Shown here: positions 1 through 8,865 of the stretch, piece after piece
Position numbering within the stretch: the first letter of the stretch is position 1
How the letters are laid out: each line of letters starts with the position of its first letter
NCBI RefSeq assembly: GCF_026104355.1
Contig: NZ_CP110535.1
Coordinates: forward strand, 2,480,001-2,544,000
Reading direction: 5' to 3'
Length of the DNA: 64,000 bases
DNA from: Halomonas sp. BDJS001
GTDB lineage: Bacteria; Pseudomonadota; Gammaproteobacteria; Pseudomonadales; Halomonadaceae
Translations under genes and position numbers: made by a program
The notes under the pieces: model-generated
The model's database searches: none
Seen by the model: only the letters and a program-made list of their open reading frames with translations
Told to the model about the DNA's origin: nothing

Positions 1-272
1 GCGCTGGCCAGCACGTGGGTGTAATCACCCGCCAGTTCGACCAGCAGCGCGCCCATGGGCTCGGCCAGCTGGTGGGCGTAAACGGCGTTATCGGCGACGC
101 GGACTTTGCTCACGCCGTCGAGTTTGGCGGCGGCCTCGGCAGCGGCTTGAACGCCTTCCCCGGCCACCAGGATATCGATATCGCCACCGATGGCTTGGGC
201 GGCCGCCACCACGTGGGCGGTGGCGCCGGCCAGTTGGCCTTCGTGTAGGTCGGCAAGTACCAAAATGCTCAT
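1..272 (-). CDS. etfA: Electron transfer flavoprotein subunit alpha, N-terminal part (cut by window start)
   Basis: Only the first 90 or so codons are present. The translation begins MSILVLADLHEGQLAGATAH and runs through an alternating beta/alpha pattern typical of the ETF alpha N-terminal domain. The start is ATG at 272, preceded by AAAGGAG at normal spacing. It follows etfB by 55 bp on the same strand, the usual etfBA order. ETF alpha binds FAD with its C-terminal half (not in the window) and, with EtfB, passes electrons from acyl-CoA dehydrogenases to ETF-quinone oxidoreductase. An acyl-CoA dehydrogenase lies 4 kb away at 4641-5792. Confidence 0.93.
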   Translation of the reverse strand, partial: MSILVLADLHEGQLAGATAHVVAAAQAIGGDIDILVAGEGVQAAAEAAAKLDGVSKVRVADNAVYAHQLAEPMGALLVELAGDYTHVLAS

Positions 273-327
273 AAAATCAGCTCCTTTCAAAGCGCATGCG
301 TAAAGTACGGGGGGTAATTAACCGACC

Positions 328-1077
328 TTAAAGAACTTTGGCTTCGTTTTTGAGTTTGTCGATCAGCTCGTCTACCGAGGCGACTTTAACGCCACCCTTG
401 CGCTCGGCGGGTGACTCTACTTTGAGCAGACTGACCTTGGAGGCAACCTCGACGCCGTAGTCGGCGGGGGTTTTGACATCCAGCGGCTTTTTCTTGGCCT
501 TCATGATGTCGGGGAGCTTGGCGTAGCGCGGCTCATTCAAACGCAGGTCGGTGGTGACAATCGCCGGCAGCGTGAGGGCAATGGTTTGCAGGCCGCCGTC
601 GATTTCACGGGTGACATGAACCTTGTCGCCGTCGACCGCCACTTCCGAGGCGAAGGTACCTTGCGCAAGCCCCGTCAGTGCGGCGAGCATTTGGCCGGTC
701 TGGTTGTTGTCGGTGTCAATGGCCTGCTTGCCCAGCACCACTAATCCCGGCTGCTCCTCTTCGACCACTTTGGCCAACAGCTTGGCCACCGCCAGGGATT
801 CGGCGCGCTCGTCGGTTTCGATATGGATGGCGCGGTCTGCCCCCAGGGCCAGCGCGGTACGCAGCTGCTCTTGGGCGGCCTTGGGGCCTACCGTGACAGC
901 GACCACTTCCGTCGCCACGCCCTTCTCTTTCAGGCGCACCGCCTCTTCCACGGCAATTTCGCAGAAGGGGTTCATGGCCATTTTGACGTTGGTGAGATCG
1001 ACGTCCGAATGATCCGCCTTAACGCGGATTTTGACGTTGTAGTCGATGACGCGTTTCACCGCGACGAGTACTTTCAT
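328..1077 (-). CDS. etfB: Electron transfer flavoprotein subunit beta
   Basis: A 249-residue protein of normal family length beginning [20 protein letters not shown]. It contains the AMP-binding and ETF signature region ([19 protein letters not shown]) near residues 115-133 and the recognition-loop stretch with [19 protein letters not shown] near residues 180-198. Together with EtfA it forms the soluble heterodimer that collects electrons from flavin-dependent dehydrogenases of fatty and amino acid oxidation. The ATG at 1077 has AGGAG upstream. A good sigma-70-type promoter and a palindromic motif shared with the beta-oxidation cluster lie in the 130-bp AT-rich region upstream. Confidence 0.96.
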   Translation of the reverse strand: MKVLVAVKRVIDYNVKIRVKADHSDVDLTNVKMAMNPFCEIAVEEAVRLKEKGVATEVVAVTVGPKAAQEQLRTALALGADRAIHIETDERAESLAVAKLLAKVVEEEQPGLVVLGKQAIDTDNNQTGQMLAALTGLAQGTFASEVAVDGDKVHVTREIDGGLQTIALTLPAIVTTDLRLNEPRYAKLPDIMKAKKKPLDVKTPADYGVEVASKVSLLKVESPAERKGGVKVASVDELIDKLKNEAKVL

Positions 1078-1119
1078 AAGGCGTGCTCCTGGCGATTAAA
1101 ATATGTAATGCTGCCTAAA

Positions 1120-1134
1120 TTCCGCATAGCAAAA
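1120..1134. promoter_or_regulatory. Candidate operator upstream of etfBA (degenerate TTTTGCATAGCAAAA palindrome)
   Basis: The plus strand reads TTCCGCATAGCAAAA, matching 13 of 15 positions of the perfect palindrome at 5869-5883. It lies between the predicted etfB promoter and the etfB start, where a bound repressor could block transcription. That it is an operator is inferred from the shared motif and the functional link between ETF and acyl-CoA dehydrogenase. Confidence 0.4.
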
Positions 1135-1157
1135 TATTATTTCATTTTATAAAAAGA

Positions 1158-1186
1158 AAGATAAAAAAATACCAAACAAAGGTCAA
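1158..1186 (-). promoter_or_regulatory. Predicted sigma-70 promoter of etfBA
   Basis: On the minus strand a -35 element TTGACC (1181-1186) is followed by a 17-bp T-rich spacer and a -10 element TATCTT (1158-1163). It is about 80 bp upstream of the etfB start codon. Assigned by eye from hexamer match and spacing. Confidence 0.5.
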
Positions 1187-1208
1187 GCGCTTACGCATTC
1201 TTGTCCCC

Positions 1209-2597
1209 TTAAAAGGGGGCCCATACAAACCACGCTGCCAACAGTGGAATCGAGGCGACCAGAAATCTGCCATTCCAACGGTAGCCAATACGCGTGGCAG
1301 GTACACCGGTAAATCGGGATAAAATCAGCATCGATGCGGTCATCGGCGACGACATTAGCGCCAGCGCCCAGCCTACCATCAGCGATGCACCTATCAGCGC
1401 AGGTGTTAGCCCCTCAATGGCTAGCTGTGGTAACAGCCCCACCAACAGCGTTACCGTCACGATAGGGTTAACGCCTACCTGGGCCAGCCCCACCACCATC
1501 AGCATCGCCAGCACGGCATTGAAGGCGCCCCACTGGTTCAACACCGTTAATAGTGGCGCCAACTGCTGAGTGTCAACCAGCCCAACGCATAAGTGCCCCA
1601 AATAGCCCGCCGCCCCTAGCACTACGATCTCATTGGTACTAGGCGAAAGCAGCCATGGTAACTGACGATGCACCGCGCTAACCGCGGCAGGCAACCCACC
1701 GAAGCCAAGCCTGCGCCGCTGCCAGGCAAGCCAAACCAGAGCCCCAGTCGGCGCACCTAACAGCGCGGCAATGGGTAAGCGCAGCTCTAATAGCCAGGCA
1801 AGGCTAAACACCAGCGCCACAATCCCTAGCAGCAACACGCTGAACTGAGCCAGCGGGCGTAACGAAGGAGCAGCTACCAAGGCTTTATTGGCAGGCGGAT
1901 GCGGGCCGGTGAGAAAATCTACCGCCCAGCCCGCCAGAAAAATCAGCACAGCGGCGCCCAAAATATACGGCGCAAGCTCAAGCCAAGTGACCTGGGAAAG
2001 GCTCGACAGTACGACGGCAACACCGATACCCATGGGCGAAATAAGTGGCGCCAGGGAAAACCCACGTAGCAGCGCCAGCATCATGCGCCGCTGACGGGCT
2101 TCTCGCACCCAGGCACGCCCTTGGGCCGCCCCCAGGGTGTTACTCTTCTCAATCATGGCGGCAAATAGGTTAAGCACGCCGATATTGAGAATAATGCCAA
2201 ACAGCGCTGAACCGAGCGATAAAATTGGGTAGCGGCGGCTAGGCGGTTGGAGCAGCATGCTTTGCCCACAGCGACGCACCAGGCGTGAACGGTAGGCAGG
2301 CAAACGTAGCATGCTCAACGCCACCACAAAGGTCGCAAAAAACGCAAAACGCCCACTGGCTTCAAACAGCAGTTGGCCTGGGTTCGACGAGTGCCAGAGC
2401 GCTAGCAGCGATACCATCCCCGCGACTAGCAGTAACCCTCTGGCCATCCGTGTTAGCTTGCCAGCAAGCGTTAATAGATAGAGCGCCAGCGCGGCAATGC
2501 CGACGGCTTGCCAAAACAGGCTGCCGACCACCAGATGAAACAGCGTTGCCAGGGTGACCAGCAGTAACAGAGAAACCCGCAGGCGGGCTGGGCTCAC
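1209..2597 (-). CDS. Polytopic membrane protein, putative transporter of the acyl-CoA cluster
   Basis: A 462-residue, very hydrophobic protein with roughly 11-12 predicted membrane segments spread over the whole length and a short basic cytoplasmic loop near residues 160-172 (WVREARQRRMM). A helix-breaking segment near residues 380-395 (VGVNPIVTVTLLVGLLP) resembles the NP-type motif of ion-transporter (IT) superfamily carriers, but I do not recognise the family with certainty. The start is GTG and overlaps the thioesterase stop by 4 bp (GTGA), so it is translationally coupled as the last gene of a four-gene operon with acyl-CoA dehydrogenase, acyl-CoA ligase and thioesterase. Uptake of the acid degraded by that operon is a reasonable inference, not shown. 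Confidence 0.7.
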   Translation of the reverse strand: MSPARLRVSLLLLVTLATLFHLVVGSLFWQAVGIAALALYLLTLAGKLTRMARGLLLVAGMVSLLALWHSSNPGQLLFEASGRFAFFATFVVALSMLRLPAYRSRLVRRCGQSMLLQPPSRRYPILSLGSALFGIILNIGVLNLFAAMIEKSNTLGAAQGRAWVREARQRRMMLALLRGFSLAPLISPMGIGVAVVLSSLSQVTWLELAPYILGAAVLIFLAGWAVDFLTGPHPPANKALVAAPSLRPLAQFSVLLLGIVALVFSLAWLLELRLPIAALLGAPTGALVWLAWQRRRLGFGGLPAAVSAVHRQLPWLLSPSTNEIVVLGAAGYLGHLCVGLVDTQQLAPLLTVLNQWGAFNAVLAMLMVVGLAQVGVNPIVTVTLLVGLLPQLAIEGLTPALIGASLMVGWALALMSSPMTASMLILSRFTGVPATRIGYRWNGRFLVASIPLLAAWFVWAPF

Positions 2598-3043
2598 TCA
2601 GTTGGCTCCCTGGGTTTGTTTTCTGGAAATCCCTCTGCCGATTCACTGCCACTGCGACGCCGAAATGAGCCTTCTCCCATGGCCACTAAACTGCCCTGTT
2701 CATCGACTATCTCACCACTGCTCATATAGGTTTTCTGTCCACCGCCGCGAACCGTGCCGGTTGCCTTCAACACACCTTGCCGGGCGGGGCCCACAAAGGT
2801 CGTGGTGAGTGACAGCGTCATTCCCCGGCGAATATTGCCCGGTACGCTACAGTGCAAACCCGCCAGGCTCAGCGCGCTATCCAACATGGAAGCTAATACA
2901 CCGCCATGTACATTGCCGCTGCGGTTAAGATGTTTTGCCTCAATGGTCAGTTCAACGACTACTCGACCCTCTTCCCACTCAACGACGTGCATGCCCAGCA
3001 GTTCGTGGTAGCCCATTAACGCTTGCTGAGGTGAATGACTCAT
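2594..3043 (-). CDS. PaaI-type hotdog-fold acyl-CoA thioesterase
   Basis: A 149-residue protein with the hotdog thioesterase signature NRSGNVHGGVLASMLDSALS near residues 40-59 (the HGG and the D of MLD are the typical conserved positions), followed by the five-stranded sheet region. Family members hydrolyse acyl-CoA or aryl-CoA thioesters in the cytoplasm, often to rescue free CoA. The last 25 residues (rich in E, P, S) are a non-conserved tail. Its ATG overlaps the stop of the acyl-CoA ligase (ATGA), and its stop overlaps the start of the membrane protein, so all are one transcript. Confidence 0.85.
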   Translation of the reverse strand: MSHSPQQALMGYHELLGMHVVEWEEGRVVVELTIEAKHLNRSGNVHGGVLASMLDSALSLAGLHCSVPGNIRRGMTLSLTTTFVGPARQGVLKATGTVRGGGQKTYMSSGEIVDEQGSLVAMGEGSFRRRSGSESAEGFPENKPREPTE

Positions 3044-4641
3044 GAGCCGCTCTCCTGCTGAGCTAAATCCCGCAACCGCCCTTTTAGTATTTTGCCGCTG
3101 GCGGTGGAAGGTAGCGTATCCATCAATACAATTTGAGTAGGCCGTTTGTAAGGCGCCAGCCGCTCGGCGATAAATGCTTTTAACTCCGCCATATCAACGT
3201 CAATGCCCGGTTCGCACTGCACAAACGCCACCACTTCTTCATTCCCGGCGATTTGACGCCCCACTACGGCGGTAAGCGTGACCGCGGGATGCTCATTGAT
3301 CACCGCTTCCACATCCGGTGGGTAGATATTGAAGCCAGAGCGGATAATCAGCTCTTTGCTACGCCCTACAATATAGAGTTGGTCATGGTGATCGAGTTTG
3401 GCGATATCACCGGTGTTGAGCCAACCCTCTTCGGTTAGCGTGGCGCGGGTAGCTTCCGGCTGGCGGAAGTAACCTTTCATAATATTGGGACCGCGCACCC
3501 ATAGCTCACCCACCTCATCGCTAGGCTGCTCGGAAGTGCCGCTATCGCTAAGCGGCTCCAAGCGGTACTCAAGCAGCGGCAACACCCGGCCAACGGTACT
3601 GTTGCTATGGCGATCATCAATACGGGTTTGACTGATGGTGGGGCTCGCTTCGGTTAATCCGTAGCCATTATGGAGCGTCAGGCCAAAGGCTGCCTCAACC
3701 CGCACTTTGGTATCGCTATCCAACGGCGAACCACCCGCAGACATGTAAATCAGCTCAGGCGCTTCCAGTTTGAGCTGCTCGCGTTTTAAATACTCTAACG
3801 CCCGGGCATACATCGCAGGCACGCCCTGGAGCACGGTAATTCGCTCCTGCTTTAACGTCTCAAGCATTAGCGCTGCCTCGAAGCGCGGCACGGTATACAG
3901 GCAGGCGCCATTATAGAGCGACCCCATACAGACCGAGGAGAGCCCAAACACATGGGACATCGGCAGCACGCCATAGACCCGCTGCCCCTGGCTTAAATGG
4001 CGCATGCCGCCCGAAATCGAAGCGATATAGAGGATGCCACGGTGAGTCAGCATTACCCCTTTGGGTGTTCCGGTAGTGCCTGAGGTGTAAATCATCGCCG
4101 CCACCTGTTCGGCACCGCTGGCGAATACAGGCTCGGGGTCGCTGTCGTAGAGCGGCGAAATAGCCAGCCCGCCTAACTGCGGGTGCTGGTAGCGGTCGGC
4201 GGCGTGGCGTTCAGCGTGCTGGCACGCCTCTGGTGACGCATCGCAGGTATAGAACACGCGCCGGGGCAGGCAGTTGCCCTGAATTAGATCCACTTCCTGA
4301 GCCGAGAGGCGGGAATTAACGATGGCCACCCAGGCATCCAGCTCGCTGGCTGCCAGCAGCAGCACAACCAGAGCGCGGCAGTTTTCACTCACCGTCATAA
4401 TCCGGTCGCCAGGGCGAATGCCCAATGCGCTTAACCACTCACAGGCAGCGTGTATTTCTTGGCCAAGCTCCGCATAACTCCAACGCACGCTGCCATCCAC
4501 AATGGCGGGCTGATCACCGATACGTTTGGCATTTTCAAGCACGCGGGTGCTGAGCCGCTCGGGAAGCTCCGCCACCAGTTCGCTGGCAAGGCGGCCAAAA
4601 ATCTTCTCATCCGGAGCTTGGTAAGGTACCGACAAAGCCAT
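3040..4641 (-). CDS. Acyl-CoA ligase (AMP-dependent synthetase, ANL superfamily)
   Basis: A 533-residue class I adenylate-forming enzyme. It has the P-loop-like AMP motif MIYTSGTTGTPKGVMLTH at residues 183-200, the GYGLTEASPT acyl/adenine motif near 328, GWLNTGDIAKLD near 407, and the catalytic C-terminal lysine in TASGKILKGRLR near 512. It activates a carboxylic acid to its CoA thioester via an acyl-adenylate; chain length or aromatic preference cannot be read from the sequence. It overlaps the acyl-CoA dehydrogenase stop by one base (TAATG) and the thioesterase start by four, indicating tight operon coupling. Confidence 0.9.
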   Translation of the reverse strand: MALSVPYQAPDEKIFGRLASELVAELPERLSTRVLENAKRIGDQPAIVDGSVRWSYAELGQEIHAACEWLSALGIRPGDRIMTVSENCRALVVLLLAASELDAWVAIVNSRLSAQEVDLIQGNCLPRRVFYTCDASPEACQHAERHAADRYQHPQLGGLAISPLYDSDPEPVFASGAEQVAAMIYTSGTTGTPKGVMLTHRGILYIASISGGMRHLSQGQRVYGVLPMSHVFGLSSVCMGSLYNGACLYTVPRFEAALMLETLKQERITVLQGVPAMYARALEYLKREQLKLEAPELIYMSAGGSPLDSDTKVRVEAAFGLTLHNGYGLTEASPTISQTRIDDRHSNSTVGRVLPLLEYRLEPLSDSGTSEQPSDEVGELWVRGPNIMKGYFRQPEATRATLTEEGWLNTGDIAKLDHHDQLYIVGRSKELIIRSGFNIYPPDVEAVINEHPAVTLTAVVGRQIAGNEEVVAFVQCEPGIDVDMAELKAFIAERLAPYKRPTQIVLMDTLPSTASGKILKGRLRDLAQQESGS

Positions 4642-5792
4642 TAGGACGCCTCCCGCACCATATTTCGGGCGATGACGATTTGCTGAATTTGCGTCGTGCC
4701 TTCATAAATGCGGAATAACCGCACATCACGATAGAAGCGCTCAACCGCATACTCAGACATGTAGCCCGCCCCACCGTGAACCTGCACCGCGCGGTCTGCG
4801 ACACGCCCCACCATCTCAGCGCAGAACAGTTTGCAGCAGGAGGCCAGGGTCGAGACGTTTTCACCGTCATCTTTGCGCCGTGCGGCATCCATTACCATGG
4901 TTTTGCCTGCATAGGCCTCGGTTTTGCTGTCTGCCAGCATGGCTTGGATCAACTGATGCTCAGCAAGCGCCGCGCCAAACTGCTTACGTTCCATGGTGTA
5001 ACGCAATGACTCCTCCACTAAGCGCTCGGCCACGCCGACGCACACAGCAGAAATATGCAGCCGTCCACGATCGAGCACCTTCATGGCGGTTTTAAAGCCT
5101 TGGCCCTCTTTACCGCCGATAATGTTTTCGGCGGGCACCCGGCAGTTTTCGAAAATAATATCGCAGGTGTGGGCGCCCTTCTGGCCCATCTTATTATCCG
5201 CAGGGCCGCGAACTAGCCCAGGGGTGTCGCCTTCAACAATAAACGCTGAGATGCCGCCCGCGCCTTTATTGTTAGGATCAGTGCGCGCCATGACGGTAAA
5301 CAGATCCGCCTCGGGGCCATTGGTGATATAACGTTTGGTGCCGTTCAAAATATAGTGGTCGCCATCACGCACTGCGGTCGTCCGCAAGCTGGCGGCGTCG
5401 GAGCCTGAATCTGGTTCGGTCAAACAGAATGAGCTTAGAATCTCGCCGGTCGCTAGCCGTGGAACATACTTGGCTTTCTGCTCGTCGGTGCCATCGATCA
5501 AAATGCCCTGGGCACCAATGCCGTTGTTGGTACCAAACACCGAGCGAAAGGCGGGAGACGTTTTGCCGATTTCCATTGCCACCAGGGCTTCTTCCTCCAT
5601 GGTTAGCTCAAGGCCGCCATACTCCTCCGGGATTGAGAGCCCGAACAGCCCCATCTCTTTCATTTCGGCAAGAATTTCCGGGGGTACCGCGTCCTCCTCT
5701 GCCAGTCTCGCCTCATTGGGAATTAAGCGCTCACGGACAAAACGGGCGATGGTATCGACAAGCTGGTTAATCAATTCGGGATCGCGAATCAT
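4641..5792 (-). CDS. Acyl-CoA dehydrogenase
   Basis: The protein is 383 residues when started at ATG 5792, which has AGGAG five bases upstream; an in-frame ATG at 5810 has no such site. Family marks are CLTEPDSGSDAASLRTTA (FAD/substrate binding), NGTKRYITNG, and the C-terminal IYEGTTQIQQ with the glutamate of the EGT motif as the likely catalytic base. It performs the alpha,beta-dehydrogenation of an acyl-CoA, giving electrons to ETF (etfBA at the window start). It is first in the operon with ligase, thioesterase and membrane protein, and divergent from the 3-hydroxyacyl-CoA dehydrogenase/thiolase operon. Confidence 0.93.
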   Translation of the reverse strand: MIRDPELINQLVDTIARFVRERLIPNEARLAEEDAVPPEILAEMKEMGLFGLSIPEEYGGLELTMEEEALVAMEIGKTSPAFRSVFGTNNGIGAQGILIDGTDEQKAKYVPRLATGEILSSFCLTEPDSGSDAASLRTTAVRDGDHYILNGTKRYITNGPEADLFTVMARTDPNNKGAGGISAFIVEGDTPGLVRGPADNKMGQKGAHTCDIIFENCRVPAENIIGGKEGQGFKTAMKVLDRGRLHISAVCVGVAERLVEESLRYTMERKQFGAALAEHQLIQAMLADSKTEAYAGKTMVMDAARRKDDGENVSTLASCCKLFCAEMVGRVADRAVQVHGGAGYMSEYAVERFYRDVRLFRIYEGTTQIQQIVIARNMVREAS

Positions 5793-5868
5793 GACGGCTC
5801 CTGGCGGCAACGGGTTTTATAGTTAGCGTTATCATTCGAAGTAGCGCTGGGTGTGGAAAGCGCTTTAA

Positions 5869-5994
5869 TTTTGCATAGCAAAACTATTGTCCACTAATCT
5901 TGTCAGGCACTTTTGCATAGCCTAGGATGGCGAGTCAATAATTGAAACACCATTTTGCAATGCAGAACAAAATGTACAAAAACTCCCTTTTGCA
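5869..5994. promoter_or_regulatory. Divergent control region with a perfect palindrome and three related sites
   Basis: The 217-bp gap between the divergent operons holds a perfect inverted repeat TTTTGC-ATA-GCAAAA at 5869-5883, a degenerate copy TTTTGCATAGCCTAG at 5911-5925, another, TTTTGCAATGCAGAA, at 5953-5967, and a half site TTTTGCA at 5988-5994 just before the plus-strand start. The 15-bp palindrome with a 3-bp core resembles operators of IclR-family regulators, and an IclR gene ends the plus-strand operon. Operator function and the identity of the binding protein are inferred. Confidence 0.5.
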
Positions 5995-6009
5995 GAGAGG
6001 ATTTAGCGT

Positions 6010-7533
6010 ATGTCTAATGAATCAACACCTTCACCTTTCACCACGCTTGGTATTGTCGGTACGGGTGCCATGGGTCGTGGCATCGCGCAACTGGCTGCCC
6101 AAGCTGGCCTGAAGGTCATACTGTTCGATGTTAAAGAGGGTGCTGTAGAAGAAGCCAAAACGTTTATCAATGGCCTATGGGAGAGAAGTGCTGAGAAGCA
6201 GCGCATTACTCAACAGCAGGCGCAGCAGTATAGTGAACAATTGATAGAGGCAAGTGAACTTGCCGGGCTGGCGCCATGCGATATCGTCGTGGAAGCCATT
6301 GTCGAAAAGCTTGAGGCCAAGCAGGGTCTGTTCAGCGATTTAGAAGCGATCGTCAGCCAGCAGACGGTGTTAGCGACCAATACCTCTTCGCTCTCTGTCA
6401 CGGCCATTGCCGCCACCTGCCAGCATCCCGAGCGGGTCATCGGCTTTCACTTCTTTAACCCCGTGCCGCTGATGAAAATTGCCGAGGTCATCCCTGGCCT
6501 GCGTACCCACCATAAGGTGACTCAGCGGGTCAGTGCTCTCGGTCAAGCCATGGGCCACTTTACCGCCCAGGCCACGGATACCCCTGGGTTTCTGGTTAAC
6601 CATGCCGGGCGTGCCTTCGGTACCGAAGCGCTGCGAATTTTAGGCGAAAGCGTTACTGACCCGGCGACCATTGACCGCATTATGGTCGATCAAGGCGGGT
6701 TCAGAATGGGGCCGTTTACCCTGTTGGATCTTACCGGCCTGGATGTTTCCCACGCCGTGATGGAGTCGGTTTATCACCAGTACTATGAAGAGGCGCGTTT
6801 TCGCCCTTCACCTCTGACCCGGCAACGCCTGGCTGCGGGCTTGCTGGGGCGTAAAACCGGCGAAGGCTTTTACCGCTATGTGGAAGGCAAGCAGCAAATG
6901 CCGGATGAACCTGCCATTGAAACCGTGCCCGCCCGCCCGGTTTGGATCAGCCAGGATGACTCCGAAAGCGCCTCGGCTCTCGCTGAATTGGTAAACGCGG
7001 CGAGCTGGCCATTAGAAACTGGTGCACAGCCTAGTCAACAAGCGCTCTGTCTGCTGACGCCTTTTGGTGAAGACGCTACCAACTGCGCCCTACGCCAGGG
7101 GCTAGATGCCAAGCAGTGCGTGGCCGTGGATATGCTTGCTGGGCTCGATAAACGCCGCAGCCTGATGACCACACCGATAACTCAGCACGCCTTTATTCAA
7201 GCCGCGCAAAGCCTGCTCAATCATGACGGCACCCCGGTGAGCACGCTTCAGGACAGTAACGGCTTTGTGCTTCAACGGGTAATTGCCTGCATCGTTAACG
7301 TGGGTGCTGACATTGCTCAACAAGGGGTTGCCGAACCCGCGACTATCGACCGGGCGGTTGAGCTTGGCCTGGGCTACCCCTTCGGCCCGCTGCGCATGGG
7401 CGACCATTACGGCGCCACGCGCATTATGACGATACTAACCAATCTGCTTGAGGCCACCGGTGACCCGCGCTATCGACCCAGTCCGTGGCTGCGCCGCCGT
7501 GCCGCACTGCACATGTCGCTAACCACTGCTTAA
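6010..7533 (+). CDS. 3-hydroxyacyl-CoA dehydrogenase (PaaH-like, two C-terminal domains)
   Basis: A 507-residue protein with an N-terminal NAD-binding fold carrying IVGTGAMGRGIAQLAAQAG (GxGxxG, residues 14-32), the conserved FHFFNPVPLMKI segment near 144-155 with the catalytic histidine, and two C-terminal 3HCDH domains, the second near residues 415-500. Length and the duplicated C-terminal domain match PaaH/PaaC-type enzymes rather than the FadB fusion. It oxidises a (S)-3-hydroxyacyl-CoA to the 3-ketoacyl-CoA. AGAGAGG precedes the ATG. It is followed 21 bp later by a thiolase; no enoyl-CoA hydratase gene is in the cluster. Confidence 0.9.
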   Translation: MSNESTPSPFTTLGIVGTGAMGRGIAQLAAQAGLKVILFDVKEGAVEEAKTFINGLWERSAEKQRITQQQAQQYSEQLIEASELAGLAPCDIVVEAIVEKLEAKQGLFSDLEAIVSQQTVLATNTSSLSVTAIAATCQHPERVIGFHFFNPVPLMKIAEVIPGLRTHHKVTQRVSALGQAMGHFTAQATDTPGFLVNHAGRAFGTEALRILGESVTDPATIDRIMVDQGGFRMGPFTLLDLTGLDVSHAVMESVYHQYYEEARFRPSPLTRQRLAAGLLGRKTGEGFYRYVEGKQQMPDEPAIETVPARPVWISQDDSESASALAELVNAASWPLETGAQPSQQALCLLTPFGEDATNCALRQGLDAKQCVAVDMLAGLDKRRSLMTTPITQHAFIQAAQSLLNHDGTPVSTLQDSNGFVLQRVIACIVNVGADIAQQGVAEPATIDRAVELGLGYPFGPLRMGDHYGATRIMTILTNLLEATGDPRYRPSPWLRRRAALHMSLTTA

Positions 7534-7554
7534 AAAAACAACAGGAAAACCATC

Positions 7555-8763
7555 ATGCAAGACGCCTACATTTACGACGGTTTACGCACCCCTTTTGGTC
7601 GCCACGGCGGCAGCTTAGCGGCTATCCGCCCCGATGAACTGCTGGGTTTAACCCTTAAAGCACTGGTCGCCCGCAACCCCTTCGCCCCAGAAAGTTATGA
7701 AGAGGTACTGGCAGGCTGCACCAACCAGGCAGGGGAGGACTCCCGTAACGTGGCCCGTCACGGAGCGCTGCTCGCTGGCCTGCCTATTGAAGTCGCCGGA
7801 CAAACCGTCAACCGTCTTTGTGGCAGCGGCTTAGCGGCAATGATGGACGCTGCCCGAGCGGCGCGCCTGGGGGAAGGCGAGCTATTCCTAGCCGGTGGCG
7901 TTGAGTCGATGTCCCGCGCACCCTACGTATTAGGTAAAGCAGACTCCCCTTTTGCTCGCAATCAGCCAATGTTTGACACGGTGATTGGCTCGCGTTTTCC
8001 CAACCCTAGGCTTGCCAAAGAGTACGGCAGCCACAGCATGCCGGAAACCGCCGACAATATTGCCCACGATCTGAGTATTGGCCGCGACGCCAGCGATGCC
8101 TTTGCCGCCCGCTCCCAGTCGCGCTACGCCCAAGCGCTGGCCTCAGGTTTTTACGACGGCGAAATGTTTGGCGTTGAGGTGCCCCAAGGGCGTAAACAGC
8201 CGCCACTGTTGGTGGATAAAGACGAACACCCCCGCCCACAAAGCACCGAAGACAAACTGGCCCAACTGGGCCCGCTATTCGAGGGTGGCGTTGTCACCGC
8301 CGGAAATGCCTCAGGCCTCAATGACGGCGCTGCTGCCATGATTGTCGGCACCAAGGCCGCCGGTGAGCGTGTGGGCTTAGCACCACGCGCGCGCATTGTC
8401 GCCAGCGCCGTTGCCGGTGTGGCACCAAGGGTTATGGGGTTAGGGCCAGTACCCGCTTCACAAAAGGCGCTGGCACGAGCCGGGCTTACCCTTGAGCAGA
8501 TGGATGTAATTGAAATTAACGAAGCGTTCGCCGTTCAGGTACTTGGTTGCATACAGCAGTTGGGGCTCTCCGTTGATGATCCACGCTTGAATGCCAACGG
8601 CGGCGCTATCGCCATTGGTCACCCTCTGGGAGCTTCAGGAGCACGTTTGGCGCTTACGGCTCTCCGTCAGCTTGAGGCGACCGGTGGGCGCTACGCGTTG
8701 GTCACCATGTGCATCGGCGTCGGTCAGGGCATTGCCACAATTATCGAGCGTCTGGACGGCTGA
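7555..8763 (+). CDS. Acetyl-CoA acyltransferase (thiolase, PcaF/PaaJ-like)
   Basis: A 402-residue thiolase. The nucleophilic cysteine is Cys89 in NRLCGSGLAA; the C-terminal catalytic motifs are NEAFAVQ, GHPLGASGARLA (catalytic His) and the second cysteine in CIGVGQG. The N-terminal RTPFGRHGGSLAAIRPDEL resembles beta-ketoadipyl-CoA thiolases. It cleaves a 3-ketoacyl-CoA with CoA to release acetyl-CoA. It is in one operon with the 3-hydroxyacyl-CoA dehydrogenase upstream. Whether the substrate is a dicarboxylic (ketoadipyl-like) or monocarboxylic acyl-CoA cannot be decided from sequence. Confidence 0.9.
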   Translation: MQDAYIYDGLRTPFGRHGGSLAAIRPDELLGLTLKALVARNPFAPESYEEVLAGCTNQAGEDSRNVARHGALLAGLPIEVAGQTVNRLCGSGLAAMMDAARAARLGEGELFLAGGVESMSRAPYVLGKADSPFARNQPMFDTVIGSRFPNPRLAKEYGSHSMPETADNIAHDLSIGRDASDAFAARSQSRYAQALASGFYDGEMFGVEVPQGRKQPPLLVDKDEHPRPQSTEDKLAQLGPLFEGGVVTAGNASGLNDGAAAMIVGTKAAGERVGLAPRARIVASAVAGVAPRVMGLGPVPASQKALARAGLTLEQMDVIEINEAFAVQVLGCIQQLGLSVDDPRLNANGGAIAIGHPLGASGARLALTALRQLEATGGRYALVTMCIGVGQGIATIIERLDG

Positions 8764-8865
8764 TTTAGTGTCAAACAGCCGCTATTTCGTTGATAGGCAT
8801 GAACGCTGCGTCTAAGTAGATATGCGATACTGGGCGCCATAAGCCACCTATTGTTGGGATATTGA

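Noticed and set aside
1205..1218. CCCCTT-AA-AAGGGG inverted repeat at the stop of the transporter-like gene
   Set aside because: The loop is only two bases, it overlaps the stop codon and no T run follows on the minus strand; not supported as a terminator.
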